Of a stretch of 64,000 nt of DNA, positions 1 to 7,963 are shown in pieces. The translations under genes were made by a program, and so were the position numbers. The notes under the pieces were generated by a model. That model saw nothing but the letters and a program-made list of their open reading frames with translations, made no database searches and had not been told where the DNA came from. Position 1 is the first letter of the stretch. The number at the start of each line of letters is the position of its first letter. The stretch is from Shimia sp. Alg240-R146 (GTDB taxonomy: Bacteria; Pseudomonadota; Alphaproteobacteria; Rhodobacterales; Rhodobacteraceae), in assembly GCF_947331465.1 (NCBI RefSeq), contig NZ_CAMZOK010000001.1, forward strand, positions 1,488,001-1,552,000. The letters run 5' to 3'.

Positions 1-389
1 GTTTTCGTGCCGATCGCCTGCCAATGATGGCTGGGTTGGGGCTGTGCCTGTTGGCCGCCAAGGCGGAAGGCATTGTGATTGTGGACGGGGTATATAATGC
101 GTTCAAAGATGCCGACGGGTTGAAGGTGGAATGCGATCAGGGCCGCGATATGGGTTTTGACGGCAAAACGCTCATTCATCCGGCACAAGTCGATGTGGCC
201 AACGCGGCCTTTGCGCCAAGCGACGCTGAGATTGATCTCGCCAACCGGCAGATTGCTGCGTTTGAAGAGGTTGAGGCAAGCGGGCAGGGCGTCGCCGTGG
301 TTGACGGCAAGATTGTCGAGAACCTGCATGTTGTCACGGCCCGCGAAATTTTGGCGAAGGCGGATGCAATTGCCGCGCTGGAAGGGTAA
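1..389 (+). CDS. mcl2: HpcH/HpaI (CitE-like) lyase-family protein, probably (3S)-malyl-CoA thioesterase, 5' truncated
   Basis: Only the C-terminal part is present; the reading frame is open from base 3 and enters the window already coding. The visible protein carries the CitE/HpcH aldolase-family C-terminal signature: a conserved MGFDGKTLIHP segment, then the AFAPSDAEI helix and the lid region. In this family CoA esters such as malyl-CoA or beta-methylmalyl-CoA are handled in a TIM barrel with a bound divalent metal. The choice of malyl-CoA thioesterase (Mcl2 type) over malyl-CoA lyase (Mcl1) is inference. It rests on the mch and sdh genes just downstream, an arrangement I recall from Rhodobacter sphaeroides. 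The missing N-terminal part would be needed to separate the two paralogues. Confidence 0.7.
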   Translation, partial: FRADRLPMMAGLGLCLLAAKAEGIVIVDGVYNAFKDADGLKVECDQGRDMGFDGKTLIHPAQVDVANAAFAPSDAEIDLANRQIAAFEEVEASGQGVAVVDGKIVENLHVVTAREILAKADAIAALEG

Positions 390-428
390 CTCTGGTCCCA
401 TAACCAAATAATCCAGCGAGGGAGCGAG

Positions 429-980
429 ATGACTTTATTGGTTTTGGGAGTACTTTTGTGGGCCGGAGCCCATTTCTTTAAACGCGCGATGCCCGGTGTA
501 CGGGAGCCGATGGGAGACAAAGGCAAAGGCGTTGTTGCGCTGGCGCTTGTGGTGTCGATCGTGCTGATGGTGCTTGGCTATCGGGCCGCAGAGGTTACGG
601 ACACGCTGTGGTCGACGCCAAGTTTTGCGAAACATATCAACAACCTCGTGGTGCTGATTGCGATCTTTATGATGAGTCCGGCGCCACGCAAAGGCAAACT
701 CTTGAATGGTGTGCGCCACCCGATGCTGATCGGTTTTGCGCTTTGGGCGGCGGCACATGTGTGGGTCAACCCCGACATGCCGTCGGTGGTGCTGTTTGGC
801 GGGCTTTTGCTGTGGTCGCTTATTGAGATTGTTGTGATCAACAAGGCGGAAGGGCCTTGGTCGCCAACCGAGACCGGCACAATCGCCAAGGACGGCATGT
901 TCATGGTTGCCTCAATCATCCTTTTGGTGGTGATCGGTCTTATTCACGGGCTGCTAGGCCCATCTCCATTTGGAGCGTAA
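429..980 (+). CDS. NnrU-family integral membrane protein
   Basis: A 183-residue, very hydrophobic protein with about five or six membrane segments. It opens with a MTLLVLGVLLWAGAHFFKR-type N-terminus and has an internal NGVRHPMLIGFALWAAAH stretch, both typical of NnrU. NnrU proteins were named from nitric-oxide/nitrite regulation loci and are related to isoprenylcysteine methyltransferase-like membrane enzymes; no biochemical role is firmly established. A Shine-Dalgarno-like GGGAG lies just before the ATG at 429. Its stop nearly abuts the following DUF1737 gene, so the two are probably co-transcribed with mch. No denitrification gene is visible here, so a link to NO metabolism is not supported by the context. 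Confidence 0.8.
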   Translation: MTLLVLGVLLWAGAHFFKRAMPGVREPMGDKGKGVVALALVVSIVLMVLGYRAAEVTDTLWSTPSFAKHINNLVVLIAIFMMSPAPRKGKLLNGVRHPMLIGFALWAAAHVWVNPDMPSVVLFGGLLLWSLIEIVVINKAEGPWSPTETGTIAKDGMFMVASIILLVVIGLIHGLLGPSPFGA

Positions 981-984
981 CGGT

Positions 985-1188
985 ATGAAACTCTATCGTT
1001 TTCTCTCCGAAGAGGACACATCTGCGTTCTGTCACAAAGTGACAGACGCGCTTAACAAGGGGTGGGAGCTGTATGGCTCCCCGACCCAAACCTTTTGCCA
1101 CAAGACCGGCGTGATGCGTTGCGGCCAGTCCGTGGTGAAAGAGGTGGACGGTACCTACACCCCGGAGACCAAACTGGGAGAACACTAA
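985..1188 (+). CDS. DUF1737 domain small protein
   Basis: A 67-residue soluble protein starting MKLYRFLSEEDTS, with the central KGWELYGSPTQTF motif and closing VVKEV segment of DUF1737. I chose the ATG at 985 over an in-frame TTG at 970 because a GGAG at 972-975 sits at good spacing and the family normally begins MKLYRF. Function is unknown; members are small and often sit next to metabolic genes. The stop codon overlaps the start of mch (TAATG, 1186-1190), so translation is probably coupled to mesaconyl-CoA hydratase. Involvement in the ethylmalonyl-CoA pathway would be a guess from position only. Confidence 0.75.
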   Translation: MKLYRFLSEEDTSAFCHKVTDALNKGWELYGSPTQTFCHKTGVMRCGQSVVKEVDGTYTPETKLGEH

Positions 1189-2219
1189 TGGCCAAGACCA
1201 ATCCGGGCCGGTTTTTTGAAGACTACACGCTGGGTCAGGTGATCGAGCATGCGGTGCCGCGCACCGTGGGTGCAGGTGAACGCGCGCTCTATCATGCGCT
1301 CTATCCGGCGCGGCATGCGCTGTATTCCAGTGACGAATTTGCGCGGGCCTCTGGCCTGCCGCAGTCGCCGCTGGATGATTTGGCGGCATTTCACGTGGTC
1401 TTTGGCAAAACTGTTCCGGATGTGTCGTTGAATGCGGTGGCAAATTTGGGCTACGGCGAGGGCCGGTGGCTAAAGCCGGTTTATGCGGGCGACACGTTGC
1501 GTTCGTCGAGCGAAGTGATTGGTCTGAAACAGAACTCCAATGGCAAAACCGGCGTGGTTTATGTGCGCACGCGTGGCATGAACCAGCGCGACGAGGTTGT
1601 GATGGAATACGTGCGCTGGGTGATGGTGCGCAAACGCGATGTGGATGCGCCGGCACCGGAAACGGTGGTGCCTGAGTTGTCCAAAGTGATTGCCGCCCAA
1701 GATTTGGTGATCCCTGAGGGGCTGGATTTTTCAGGCTACGATTTTGCCCAAGCCGGTGAGACGCATCGCTGGGGCGACTATGACATTGGTGAAACCATCA
1801 ACCACGTCGATGGTGTGACGCTTGAAGAAGCCGAACATATGTTGGCCACGCGCCTTTGGCAGAACACGGCCAAAGTGCATTTCGATGCCACGTTCCGTCC
1901 CGATGGGCAGCGCCTGATCTATGGCGGGCACATCATTTCGCTGGCGCGGGCTTTGTCGTTCAATGGCTTGGCGAACGCGCAGATGATTGTGGGTCTGAAC
2001 GGCGGCGCGCATGCCAATCCGGCGTTCAGCGGCTTGACCGTAAAAGCGTGGTCCGAAGTGTTGGACAAGGCCGAAACCTCAGCGCCCGGCGTTGGTGCGA
2101 TCCGGTTGCGGCTGGTGGCGACGAAAGGCGGGGCGCCGTTTGAGCTGAAGGGTGAAGACGGGAAATACCTGCCGGATGTGCTTCTGGATTTGGACTATTG
2201 GGCGTTGATGCCAATGTAG
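1188..2219 (+). CDS. mch: mesaconyl-CoA hydratase (beta-methylmalyl-CoA dehydratase)
   Basis: A 343-residue protein of the MaoC-like double hot-dog family. It interconverts mesaconyl-C1-CoA and (2R,3S)-beta-methylmalyl-CoA in the cytoplasm, a late step of the ethylmalonyl-CoA pathway for acetyl-CoA assimilation. The first half carries the FFEDYTLGQVIEHAVPRTV opening and the second hot-dog has GETINHVDGVTLEEAEH followed by the YGGHIISLARAL helix. The length matches known Mch enzymes. I chose the ATG at 1188, overlapping the preceding stop, instead of an upstream in-frame codon at 1062, because homologues begin at MAKTNPGRFFEDY. The neighbours (malyl-CoA thioesterase upstream, sdh downstream) and the ecm and ccr genes 11-15 kb away support the assignment. 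Confidence 0.92.
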   Translation: MAKTNPGRFFEDYTLGQVIEHAVPRTVGAGERALYHALYPARHALYSSDEFARASGLPQSPLDDLAAFHVVFGKTVPDVSLNAVANLGYGEGRWLKPVYAGDTLRSSSEVIGLKQNSNGKTGVVYVRTRGMNQRDEVVMEYVRWVMVRKRDVDAPAPETVVPELSKVIAAQDLVIPEGLDFSGYDFAQAGETHRWGDYDIGETINHVDGVTLEEAEHMLATRLWQNTAKVHFDATFRPDGQRLIYGGHIISLARALSFNGLANAQMIVGLNGGAHANPAFSGLTVKAWSEVLDKAETSAPGVGAIRLRLVATKGGAPFELKGEDGKYLPDVLLDLDYWALMPM

Positions 2220-2273
2220 GTCGCACACATCAAAGTGACAGCGCAGATGAGAAACTGGGCATAGAATGCGGTC

Positions 2274-2933
2274 ATGATTGGCCGCATTTTTTCATTTTGG
2301 GTTATGGGAGCAGCACCCGTCGCCGCCTGTGACATCGCTCTTTTGCTGGCGGTTGATGTTTCGGGCAGCGTGGACGCGCGCGAGTACCGCGTGCAGATGG
2401 ATGGGTTGGCCGCGGGATTGCGCGACGGCATTGTGGTTGAGGCCTTGATCAAGGCCGAGGCGGCCGTGGCGTTGATGCAGTGGACCGGTACGCGGCGACA
2501 GCAGGTGTCCGTGGGTTGGACCCGCGTGCGCTCTGCGGACGACTTGGACACTTTGGCACAGGCTGTCGAAGCAATGCCGAGGGCCTGGTCGAAATATTCA
2601 ACGGCGATAGGGGACGCCTTGTGGCGAGGGGCGGATTTGATGGATCAGGCGCCTGAATGTCGGCGCAGGGTGATTGATGTGTCCGGCGACGGTGTTTCCA
2701 ACGAAGGGATTGAGCCAGCACAAGGGCGGGCCCGTTTGGCCGCGATGGGTGTGACTGTGAACGCCTTGGTGATCGAGACCGATGACACCGACCTGACCGG
2801 CTATTTCTGGGAAAATGTGATCACAGGCTCCGGGGCATTTGTGGTGACCGCAAACGGGTTTGAGGAATACCCGGCACGCATCCGGCAAAAGCTGATCCGC
2901 GAAGTGGCCGAGCAGTTTGCTGGAAATCCCTGA
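2274..2933 (+). CDS. DUF1194 von Willebrand factor A-like secreted protein
   Basis: A 219-residue protein with a short hydrophobic N-terminus (signal-like, ending near AAPVAAC) followed directly by LLLAVDVSGSVDAREY. That is a MIDAS-type metal-binding DxSxS motif at about residues 28-32. The rest (VIDVSGDGVSNEG, later DLTGYFWENVITG) matches DUF1194, a family of predicted exported proteins with a VWA fold, presumably for protein interaction in the periplasm. It sits alone between mch and the sdh operon, 54 bases after mch. Function is not known; nothing here ties it to succinate dehydrogenase beyond position. Confidence 0.8.
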   Translation: MIGRIFSFWVMGAAPVAACDIALLLAVDVSGSVDAREYRVQMDGLAAGLRDGIVVEALIKAEAAVALMQWTGTRRQQVSVGWTRVRSADDLDTLAQAVEAMPRAWSKYSTAIGDALWRGADLMDQAPECRRRVIDVSGDGVSNEGIEPAQGRARLAAMGVTVNALVIETDDTDLTGYFWENVITGSGAFVVTANGFEEYPARIRQKLIREVAEQFAGNP

Positions 2934-3050
2934 GATAAGTGCAGATATGTGAGCGCAAACAGTTTCCGACCGCTTGGATTCGCGATATTCTATGTTGGAA
3001 TAAGCCGGATTTCCCCGAGGTTAATCCGACAAAAACCATTGGAATTGAAT

Positions 3051-3084
3051 TTTGTGATCACGAATTATTCCGCGTGATCACAAA
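3051..3084 (+). promoter_or_regulatory. perfect 12-bp inverted repeat upstream of sdhC, candidate operator
   Basis: TTTGTGATCACG (3051-3062) and CGTGATCACAAA (3073-3084) are exact reverse complements with a 10-base spacer. Each arm contains the self-complementary GTGATCAC. It lies 114 bases before the sdhC start, in the 264-base gap after the DUF1194 gene. That is the geometry expected of a transcription-factor site binding two dimers. I cannot name the regulator. Confidence 0.5.
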
Positions 3085-3122
3085 GGTCAAATAAAGCGCA
3101 AACTGTGCCAAAAAAGCGCGGA

Positions 3123-3157
3123 TTTTTGCGGGCCTAAAAGGTGACAGCCCGCAAAAA
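3123..3157 (+). promoter_or_regulatory. 11-bp stem-loop in the presumed sdhC leader
   Basis: TTTTTGCGGGC (3123-3133) pairs exactly with GCCCGCAAAAA (3147-3157), with a 13-base loop, ending 40 bases before the sdhC ATG. The U-run precedes and the A-run follows the GC core, so it is not an intrinsic terminator in either direction. A leader hairpin or an operator are the two possibilities. Confidence 0.45.
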
Positions 3158-3197
3158 AACGTTAGTAAAGTGGCAAGGGAACCTGAAAGGATTCAAT

Positions 3198-3581
3198 ATG
3201 GCTGACGCGAAAAGGGTCGAGCGCCCGCTTTCACCTCACCTGACGATCTATCGCCCGCAGCTGACGTCGATGACGTCGATCCTGACTCGGATCACGGGCA
3301 ATGCGCTGATCGTCACCACTTTCATCATCGTCTGGTGGCTTCTGGCCGCTGCGGTAGGACCGGAGCATTTCGCCGTCGCAGACGGGTTTGCCACAAGCCT
3401 GCTGGGCGACGTGATCTTTGCCTTGTCGGCGTTGGGGCTGTGGTATCACTACCTCGCCGGTTTGCGTCACCTGATCTTTGACGCGGGTCGCGGACTTGAT
3501 ATCCCGACCGCAGAAAAGCTCGGCTGGGCCTGCATCATCGGATCGGTTGTTCTGACCGTTCTGACAATCATCATCGTCTGA
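3198..3581 (+). CDS. sdhC: succinate dehydrogenase cytochrome b556 subunit
   Basis: A 127-residue membrane subunit of complex II. It starts MADAKRVERPLSPHLTIYR, containing the family signature RPLSPHLTIYRPQ, followed by three membrane helices. A histidine-containing segment WYHYLAGLRHLIFD at the second helix supplies the haem b ligand. I chose the ATG at 3198, preceded by GAAAGG at 3185-3190; an in-frame start at 3141 would add 19 residues absent from homologues. It opens the sdhC-sdhD-sdhA-(sulfotransferase-like)-sdhB run, with 11 bases to sdhD. Together with SdhD it anchors the catalytic subunits and carries the ubiquinone site. Confidence 0.95.
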   Translation: MADAKRVERPLSPHLTIYRPQLTSMTSILTRITGNALIVTTFIIVWWLLAAAVGPEHFAVADGFATSLLGDVIFALSALGLWYHYLAGLRHLIFDAGRGLDIPTAEKLGWACIIGSVVLTVLTIIIV

Positions 3582-3592
3582 GGGGGCTGATC

Positions 3593-3964
3593 ATGCGTTT
3601 TCTGACCGACCGCAAGCGTGCCGAAGGGCGTGGCGCCGCACATGCCGGCACCGAGCATCACTGGTATATGCAAGTGAGCGCCGTGGGCCTCGCGTTCATC
3701 GTGCCGGCGTTTATCTTTTTGTTCGGCTCGTTGCTTGGCGCGCCGTATGAGCACGTCATCGCTGTTCTGAGCCGTCCGTTCCCTGCGATCCTGTCGGGTC
3801 TGGTTCTGGTTTTCGGCCTCGCGCACTTCCGCAAGGGCGCGCAGATGATGATTGAGGATTACACCCGCAAGTCCACCCGCAAGGCGTTGGTGATGCTGGT
3901 GATCATCTTGACATACGGCCTGACCGCCGCCGGCCTGTTTGCGCTGGCGAAAATCGCGCTTTGA
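3593..3964 (+). CDS. sdhD: succinate dehydrogenase hydrophobic membrane anchor
   Basis: A 123-residue protein with a charged N-terminus (MRFLTDRKRAEGRG) and three membrane helices. The central segment LAHFRKGAQMMIEDYTR carries the histidine and the acidic/tyrosine residues used by SdhD for haem and quinone binding. The length is normal for alphaproteobacterial SdhD. It starts 11 bases after sdhC and ends 11 bases before sdhA, behind a GGGGG-rich ribosome-binding region. Sequence conservation in this subunit is low, so the call relies on size, topology and the position between sdhC and sdhA. Confidence 0.92.
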   Translation: MRFLTDRKRAEGRGAAHAGTEHHWYMQVSAVGLAFIVPAFIFLFGSLLGAPYEHVIAVLSRPFPAILSGLVLVFGLAHFRKGAQMMIEDYTRKSTRKALVMLVIILTYGLTAAGLFALAKIAL

Positions 3965-3975
3965 GGATTTGAGAC

Positions 3976-5781
3976 ATGGCTGAGTACGAATACGAAACAC
4001 ATGACTATGACGTTGTCGTGGTGGGGGCCGGCGGTGCCGGTTTGCGCGCCACGCTCGGCATGGCCGAACAGGGCCTGCGCACCGCTTGCGTGACCAAGGT
4101 TTTCCCGACACGGTCCCACACGGTTGCCGCGCAGGGTGGTATCGCTGCCTCGCTAGGAAACATGGGCCCGGACAGCTGGCAGTGGCATATGTATGACACC
4201 GTCAAAGGCTCTGACTGGCTGGGTGACACGGATGCGATGGAGTACCTCGCCCGCGAAGCGCCCAAGGCGGTTTATGAGCTTGAGCACTACGGCGTGCCGT
4301 TCTCGCGGACTGAGGAAGGCAAGATTTACCAGCGTCCGTTTGGTGGTCACACCACCGAATTTGGCGAAGGCCCAGCGGTGCAGCGGACCTGTGCAGCGGC
4401 GGACCGGACCGGTCACGCGATCCTGCACACGCTTTATGGTCAGTCGGTCAAAAACAACGCTGAGTTCTATATCGAGTATTTCGCGATCGACCTGATCATG
4501 TCCGAGGATGGACAGTGTCAGGGTGTGGTCTGCTGGAAGCTGGACGACGGCACCATGCACGTATTCAACGCCAAAATGGTGGTGTTGGCGACGGGTGGCT
4601 ACGGCCGTGCGTATTTCTCGGCCACTTCGGCGCACACCTGTACGGGTGATGGCGGCGGTATGGTGGCCCGTGCGGGCTTGCCGATGCAGGATATGGAATT
4701 CGTGCAATTCCACCCAACAGGTATCTACGGCTCTGGCTGTTTGATCACCGAGGGCGCCCGCGGCGAAGGCGGGTATCTGACGAACTCCGAAGGCGAGCGG
4801 TTCATGGAGCGCTATGCGCCTCAGTATAAGGATCTCGCGCCGCGCGATTACGTGTCACGATCGATGACAATGGAGATCCGCGAAGGTCGTGGTGTGGGCG
4901 ACAACGGAGACCACATCTTCCTGAACCTCAACCACTTGCCTGCCGAGGCATTGGCAGAGCGTCTGCCGGGTATCTCGGAAAGCGCGAAAGTGTTTGCCGG
5001 TGTGGATGTGACGAAAGAGCCGATCCCGGTTTTGCCAACCGTGCACTACAACATGGGCGGCATTCCTACCAACTATTGGGGCGAAGTGCTGAACCCGACC
5101 GCTGATGATCCGACGGCCGTTGTGCCGGGTCTGATGGCTGTGGGCGAAGCAGGCTGTGCGTCCGTGCATGGTGCGAACCGCCTGGGGTCGAACTCGTTGA
5201 TTGACCTTGTGGTGTTTGGCCGCGCGTCGGCCATTCGTGCTGGCAAGGTTGTGGATGCGGATGCGCCAAACCCTGTGCTAAACCAAGCCTCTGTTGATAA
5301 GGCGTTTGATCGCCTTGACGGGCTGCGTAATGCCAAGGGCGGCACACCAACTGCGGAATTGCGCCTTGAGATGCAGCACACCATGCAGGCAGATGCGGCT
5401 GTGTTCCGCACGGACAAAACCCTCAAAGAGGGCGTTGAGAAAATGACCGCGATTGCGGCCAAGATCGACGATCTGCACGTCACGGACACCTCGCTGGTGT
5501 GGAACAGCGATCTGATGGAAACATTGGAGCTGACCAACCTGATGCCAAACGCTTTGGCCACCATCCACGGTGCCGAAGCCCGTAAGGAAAGCCGCGGCGC
5601 GCATGCGCATGAGGATTATTCGACGCGGGATGACGAAAACTGGCGGGTACACACGCTGAGCCGGATTGACGGCAACGCGGTTGACCTGAGCTATCGTCCG
5701 GTGATCGAAGATCCGCTGACGACGGAAACCGAAGGCGGCATCAGCCTCAAGAAAATCGCGCCCAAAGCGCGGACCTTCTAG
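3976..5781 (+). CDS. sdhA: succinate dehydrogenase flavoprotein subunit
   Basis: A 601-residue catalytic subunit that oxidises succinate to fumarate on the cytoplasmic face. A dinucleotide-binding GAGGAG at residues 17-22 is followed by RSHT, whose His48 is the covalent FAD attachment residue, and [11 protein letters not shown]. Later motifs include QFHPTGIYG, the [18 protein letters not shown] substrate-domain block, [10 protein letters not shown] and the [10 protein letters not shown] capping motif. The C-terminal helical domain ends in [11 protein letters not shown]. All catalytic elements look intact and the length is normal. It is preceded by sdhD and followed 9 bases later by an unexpected sulfotransferase-like gene instead of sdhB. 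Confidence 0.98.
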   Translation: MAEYEYETHDYDVVVVGAGGAGLRATLGMAEQGLRTACVTKVFPTRSHTVAAQGGIAASLGNMGPDSWQWHMYDTVKGSDWLGDTDAMEYLAREAPKAVYELEHYGVPFSRTEEGKIYQRPFGGHTTEFGEGPAVQRTCAAADRTGHAILHTLYGQSVKNNAEFYIEYFAIDLIMSEDGQCQGVVCWKLDDGTMHVFNAKMVVLATGGYGRAYFSATSAHTCTGDGGGMVARAGLPMQDMEFVQFHPTGIYGSGCLITEGARGEGGYLTNSEGERFMERYAPQYKDLAPRDYVSRSMTMEIREGRGVGDNGDHIFLNLNHLPAEALAERLPGISESAKVFAGVDVTKEPIPVLPTVHYNMGGIPTNYWGEVLNPTADDPTAVVPGLMAVGEAGCASVHGANRLGSNSLIDLVVFGRASAIRAGKVVDADAPNPVLNQASVDKAFDRLDGLRNAKGGTPTAELRLEMQHTMQADAAVFRTDKTLKEGVEKMTAIAAKIDDLHVTDTSLVWNSDLMETLELTNLMPNALATIHGAEARKESRGAHAHEDYSTRDDENWRVHTLSRIDGNAVDLSYRPVIEDPLTTETEGGISLKKIAPKARTF

Positions 5782-5790
5782 GGCAGCGGC

Positions 5791-6621
5791 TTGGGCGCAG
5801 CGCGCACCATATCGGCCACCCGCCGGGTCATCGTTCATATCGGTGCCCAGAAAACCGGGTCGACGTCGTTACACCGGTTCCTGACACGCAATCGGGACGC
5901 GCTGGCGGCGCGTCTTGACGTTCGCGTGCCCGAGAAGGGCACGTTGACGCGGGAATTGGGTCGGACCTGCGCATTGTATAGTTTGAAGCCTGCGGCGCAT
6001 GAGGCGTCTCTGGTGGATCTTTTGACGCAGTTGCGCGCCGAGCTTGAGAGCGAAGACCGTGTCTGCATCATCAGCCACGAGAACATCGTGGGCGCAATGA
6101 TGGGGCGGCGCGGGGTGCGTGACCTTTACCCACGTGCGGGTGAGATCGTGTCATTGATCGAGACCCATCTTGCGCCTTTCAAGCCCGACTATGTGCTTTA
6201 TACCCGCGAGCGGGCCAGCTGGTTGCGCAGCGTTTATAATCAAGCGGTTAAGTCAGATGGCTATGCCGGAACACAGGCCGCGTTTGAGGCGGAAACCGCC
6301 AAGGCACGCGACTGGGCTGCGGTTGCAGCCGAAGTGGCGCAAGTGGTCGGTGACGACCGTCTGCGTGTGTTTGCGCTTGAGGATGAGTCCACTGCAGACC
6401 GCCCCGGTCGTCAGCTTTTGCGTCTCGCGGGCCTGACGGATCCAGACATCGACGCGCTGACGCCCCTTGAGGGGCGCAGCAACCAGAGCCTCAACAAGGG
6501 CTCTTTGGAATTCATGCGCCAGCTTAATGGTTTGGGCCTTGCCCAACCGGCCCGCAAAAAAGTGGCCGCGCTGGTGAAAGACAATCAATCGCTTTTTGAC
6601 ACGGATCGTCAAAAGGCCTGA
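5791..6621 (+). CDS. sulfotransferase-like P-loop protein inserted between sdhA and sdhB
   Basis: A 276-residue protein beginning with TTG (5791), with an AGGG at 5780-5783 as probable ribosome-binding site. The N-terminus contains IVHIGAQKTGSTSLHRFL, the 5'-phosphosulfate-binding loop pattern of sulfotransferases (K, G, S/T followed by a leucine-rich helix). Further on, DYVLYTRERASWLRSVYNQ looks like the 3'-phosphate-binding R/S region. The remainder is poorly conserved and I cannot name a substrate. It lies in the sdh operon in the same direction, 9 bases after sdhA and 57 before sdhB. A role in complex II is unproven: it may be a passenger, or an enzyme modifying a carbohydrate or lipid. 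The true start is uncertain because no ATG lies near the motif. Confidence 0.6.
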   Translation: MGAARTISATRRVIVHIGAQKTGSTSLHRFLTRNRDALAARLDVRVPEKGTLTRELGRTCALYSLKPAAHEASLVDLLTQLRAELESEDRVCIISHENIVGAMMGRRGVRDLYPRAGEIVSLIETHLAPFKPDYVLYTRERASWLRSVYNQAVKSDGYAGTQAAFEAETAKARDWAAVAAEVAQVVGDDRLRVFALEDESTADRPGRQLLRLAGLTDPDIDALTPLEGRSNQSLNKGSLEFMRQLNGLGLAQPARKKVAALVKDNQSLFDTDRQKA

Positions 6622-6678
6622 GACAGGACGAAGGATGGTGTGAGTGTCACATCCATCCACGGATAGGAAGGAAAGACC

Positions 6679-7458
6679 ATGGTCGAATTTGCCCTCCCCA
6701 AGAACAGCCGGATCACCACCGGCAAGACCTGGCCCAAGCCGGCAGGGGCCACCAATGTGCGCAAGTTCCAGATTTATCGCTGGAACCCGGACGACGGCAA
6801 AAACCCTAGTCTGGATACGTATTTCCTCGACATGGACAAATGCGGCCCGATGGTTCTGGACGCGCTGATCAAGATCAAAAACGAGATTGATCCGACGCTG
6901 ACTTTCCGCCGGTCTTGCCGCGAAGGTATCTGCGGCTCCTGCGCGATGAACGTCGACGGGATCAACACGCTGGCCTGTATTTATGGTCTGGATGAGATCA
7001 AAGGCGACGTGAAGATTTATCCTCTGCCGCACATGTCCGTGGTCAAGGATTTGATCCCCGACCTGACGCATTTCTACGCGCAGCACGCGTCGATCATGCC
7101 GTGGCTCGAGACCAAGACCAACCGCCCCGCCAAGGAATGGCGCCAGTCGATTGAGGACCGCAAGAAACTTGACGGTCTGTATGAGTGCGTGATGTGCGCG
7201 AGCTGCTCGACGTCTTGTCCAAGCTATTGGTGGAACGGCGACAAATACCTCGGCCCAGCGGCGTTGCTGCATGCCTATCGCTGGATCATCGACAGCCGTG
7301 ATGAGGCCACTGGTGAGCGTCTGGATGATCTGGAAGATCCGTTCAAACTGTATCGCTGCCACACAATCATGAACTGCGCCAAGACCTGTCCCAAAGGTCT
7401 GAACCCGGCCCAGGCGATTGCCGACATCAAGAAGATGCTGATCGAACGCCACGTTTGA
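6679..7458 (+). CDS. sdhB: succinate dehydrogenase iron-sulfur subunit
   Basis: A 259-residue Fe-S subunit carrying electrons from the SdhA flavin to quinone. The ferredoxin-like N-terminal domain has the [2Fe-2S] ligands in [16 protein letters not shown] and a later TLAC. The C-terminal domain has [16 protein letters not shown] and [17 protein letters not shown], which supply the [4Fe-4S] and [3Fe-4S] ligands. All cysteines expected for the three clusters are present. An AAGGAAAG ribosome-binding site stands just before the ATG. It is the last gene of the operon and is followed by a strong terminator at 7481. Confidence 0.98.
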   Translation: MVEFALPKNSRITTGKTWPKPAGATNVRKFQIYRWNPDDGKNPSLDTYFLDMDKCGPMVLDALIKIKNEIDPTLTFRRSCREGICGSCAMNVDGINTLACIYGLDEIKGDVKIYPLPHMSVVKDLIPDLTHFYAQHASIMPWLETKTNRPAKEWRQSIEDRKKLDGLYECVMCASCSTSCPSYWWNGDKYLGPAALLHAYRWIIDSRDEATGERLDDLEDPFKLYRCHTIMNCAKTCPKGLNPAQAIADIKKMLIERHV

Positions 7459-7480
7459 TCGCATCGGCAGAGAGTTTCAA

Positions 7481-7510
7481 AAAGGCGGTCCTTTGGGCCG
7501 CCTTTTTCTT
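7481..7510 (+). terminator. rho-independent terminator after sdhB
   Basis: AAAGGCGG (7481-7488) pairs with CCGCCTTT (7498-7505) around a 9-base loop and runs into TTTTTC. It begins 23 bases after the sdhB stop and closes the sdh operon. Confidence 0.85.
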
Positions 7511-7699
7511 TCGCCCACAGAGGCCTTAGTAGGCGGTTTTTTCCCAGTTGTTTTTGCGGTTTTCCGCCAATGGTGTTCCTAAAGATGCCAATGCGCTCTC
7601 TGCATAACACCTTTGCTTTCTGAGCCCTTTTCGGCGGTGCGACACCTGCCTATATCGCGGCCAGATGAGATCATCACAATTCATTTTGGAGCAAAATTC

Positions 7700-7849
7700 A
7701 TGTCGCCTTCTGACAATGCAAAAACCGAAGATTTCGCTGCCCGTGCTCTGGAGCTGTTGGAGCAGTCTTATTCCTATTACAACTTGCCACTGCGCACGGT
7801 GAACACCAGTGCCAGTCAAACCTACTATGAGTATGTGAAGGCCGCCTAA
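7700..7849 (+). CDS. 49-residue conserved-looking small protein, unknown
   Basis: An ATG at 7700 preceded by GGAG (7688-7691) opens a 49-residue frame beginning MSPSDNAKTEDFAARALELL. An amphipathic helix is followed by SYSYYNLPLRTV and a tyrosine-rich tail ending YYEYVKAA. It lies in its own 500-base interval between the sdh terminator and a flavoprotein gene, so it is likely transcribed alone. The good ribosome-binding site, ordinary codon use and alanine/glutamate-rich helix make it look real. I do not recognise a family with confidence. It has no signal peptide or membrane segment, so it should be cytoplasmic. Confidence 0.6.
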   Translation: MSPSDNAKTEDFAARALELLEQSYSYYNLPLRTVNTSASQTYYEYVKAA

Positions 7850-7963
7850 AGGCAGCTTGCGCCGCTTGTTGTGCGCTTTGTGACGCTAGGTGTCTGACGC
7901 AAGGTAGCGCTTGGAGCCGCTGAGTGCTTTGACTAGCCTCTCCTGAAACGGGGAGGCTTTGTC

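Noticed and set aside
429-980. Nitric-oxide regulation locus based on the NnrU-like gene
   Set aside because: No nor, nir or nnr partner is present; only family membership is supported.
6253-7464. Long minus-strand open frame (about 400 codons) opposite sdhB and the sulfotransferase-like gene
   Set aside because: It is the mirror of two well-supported genes in GC-rich DNA, has no recognisable domain and no ribosome-binding site.
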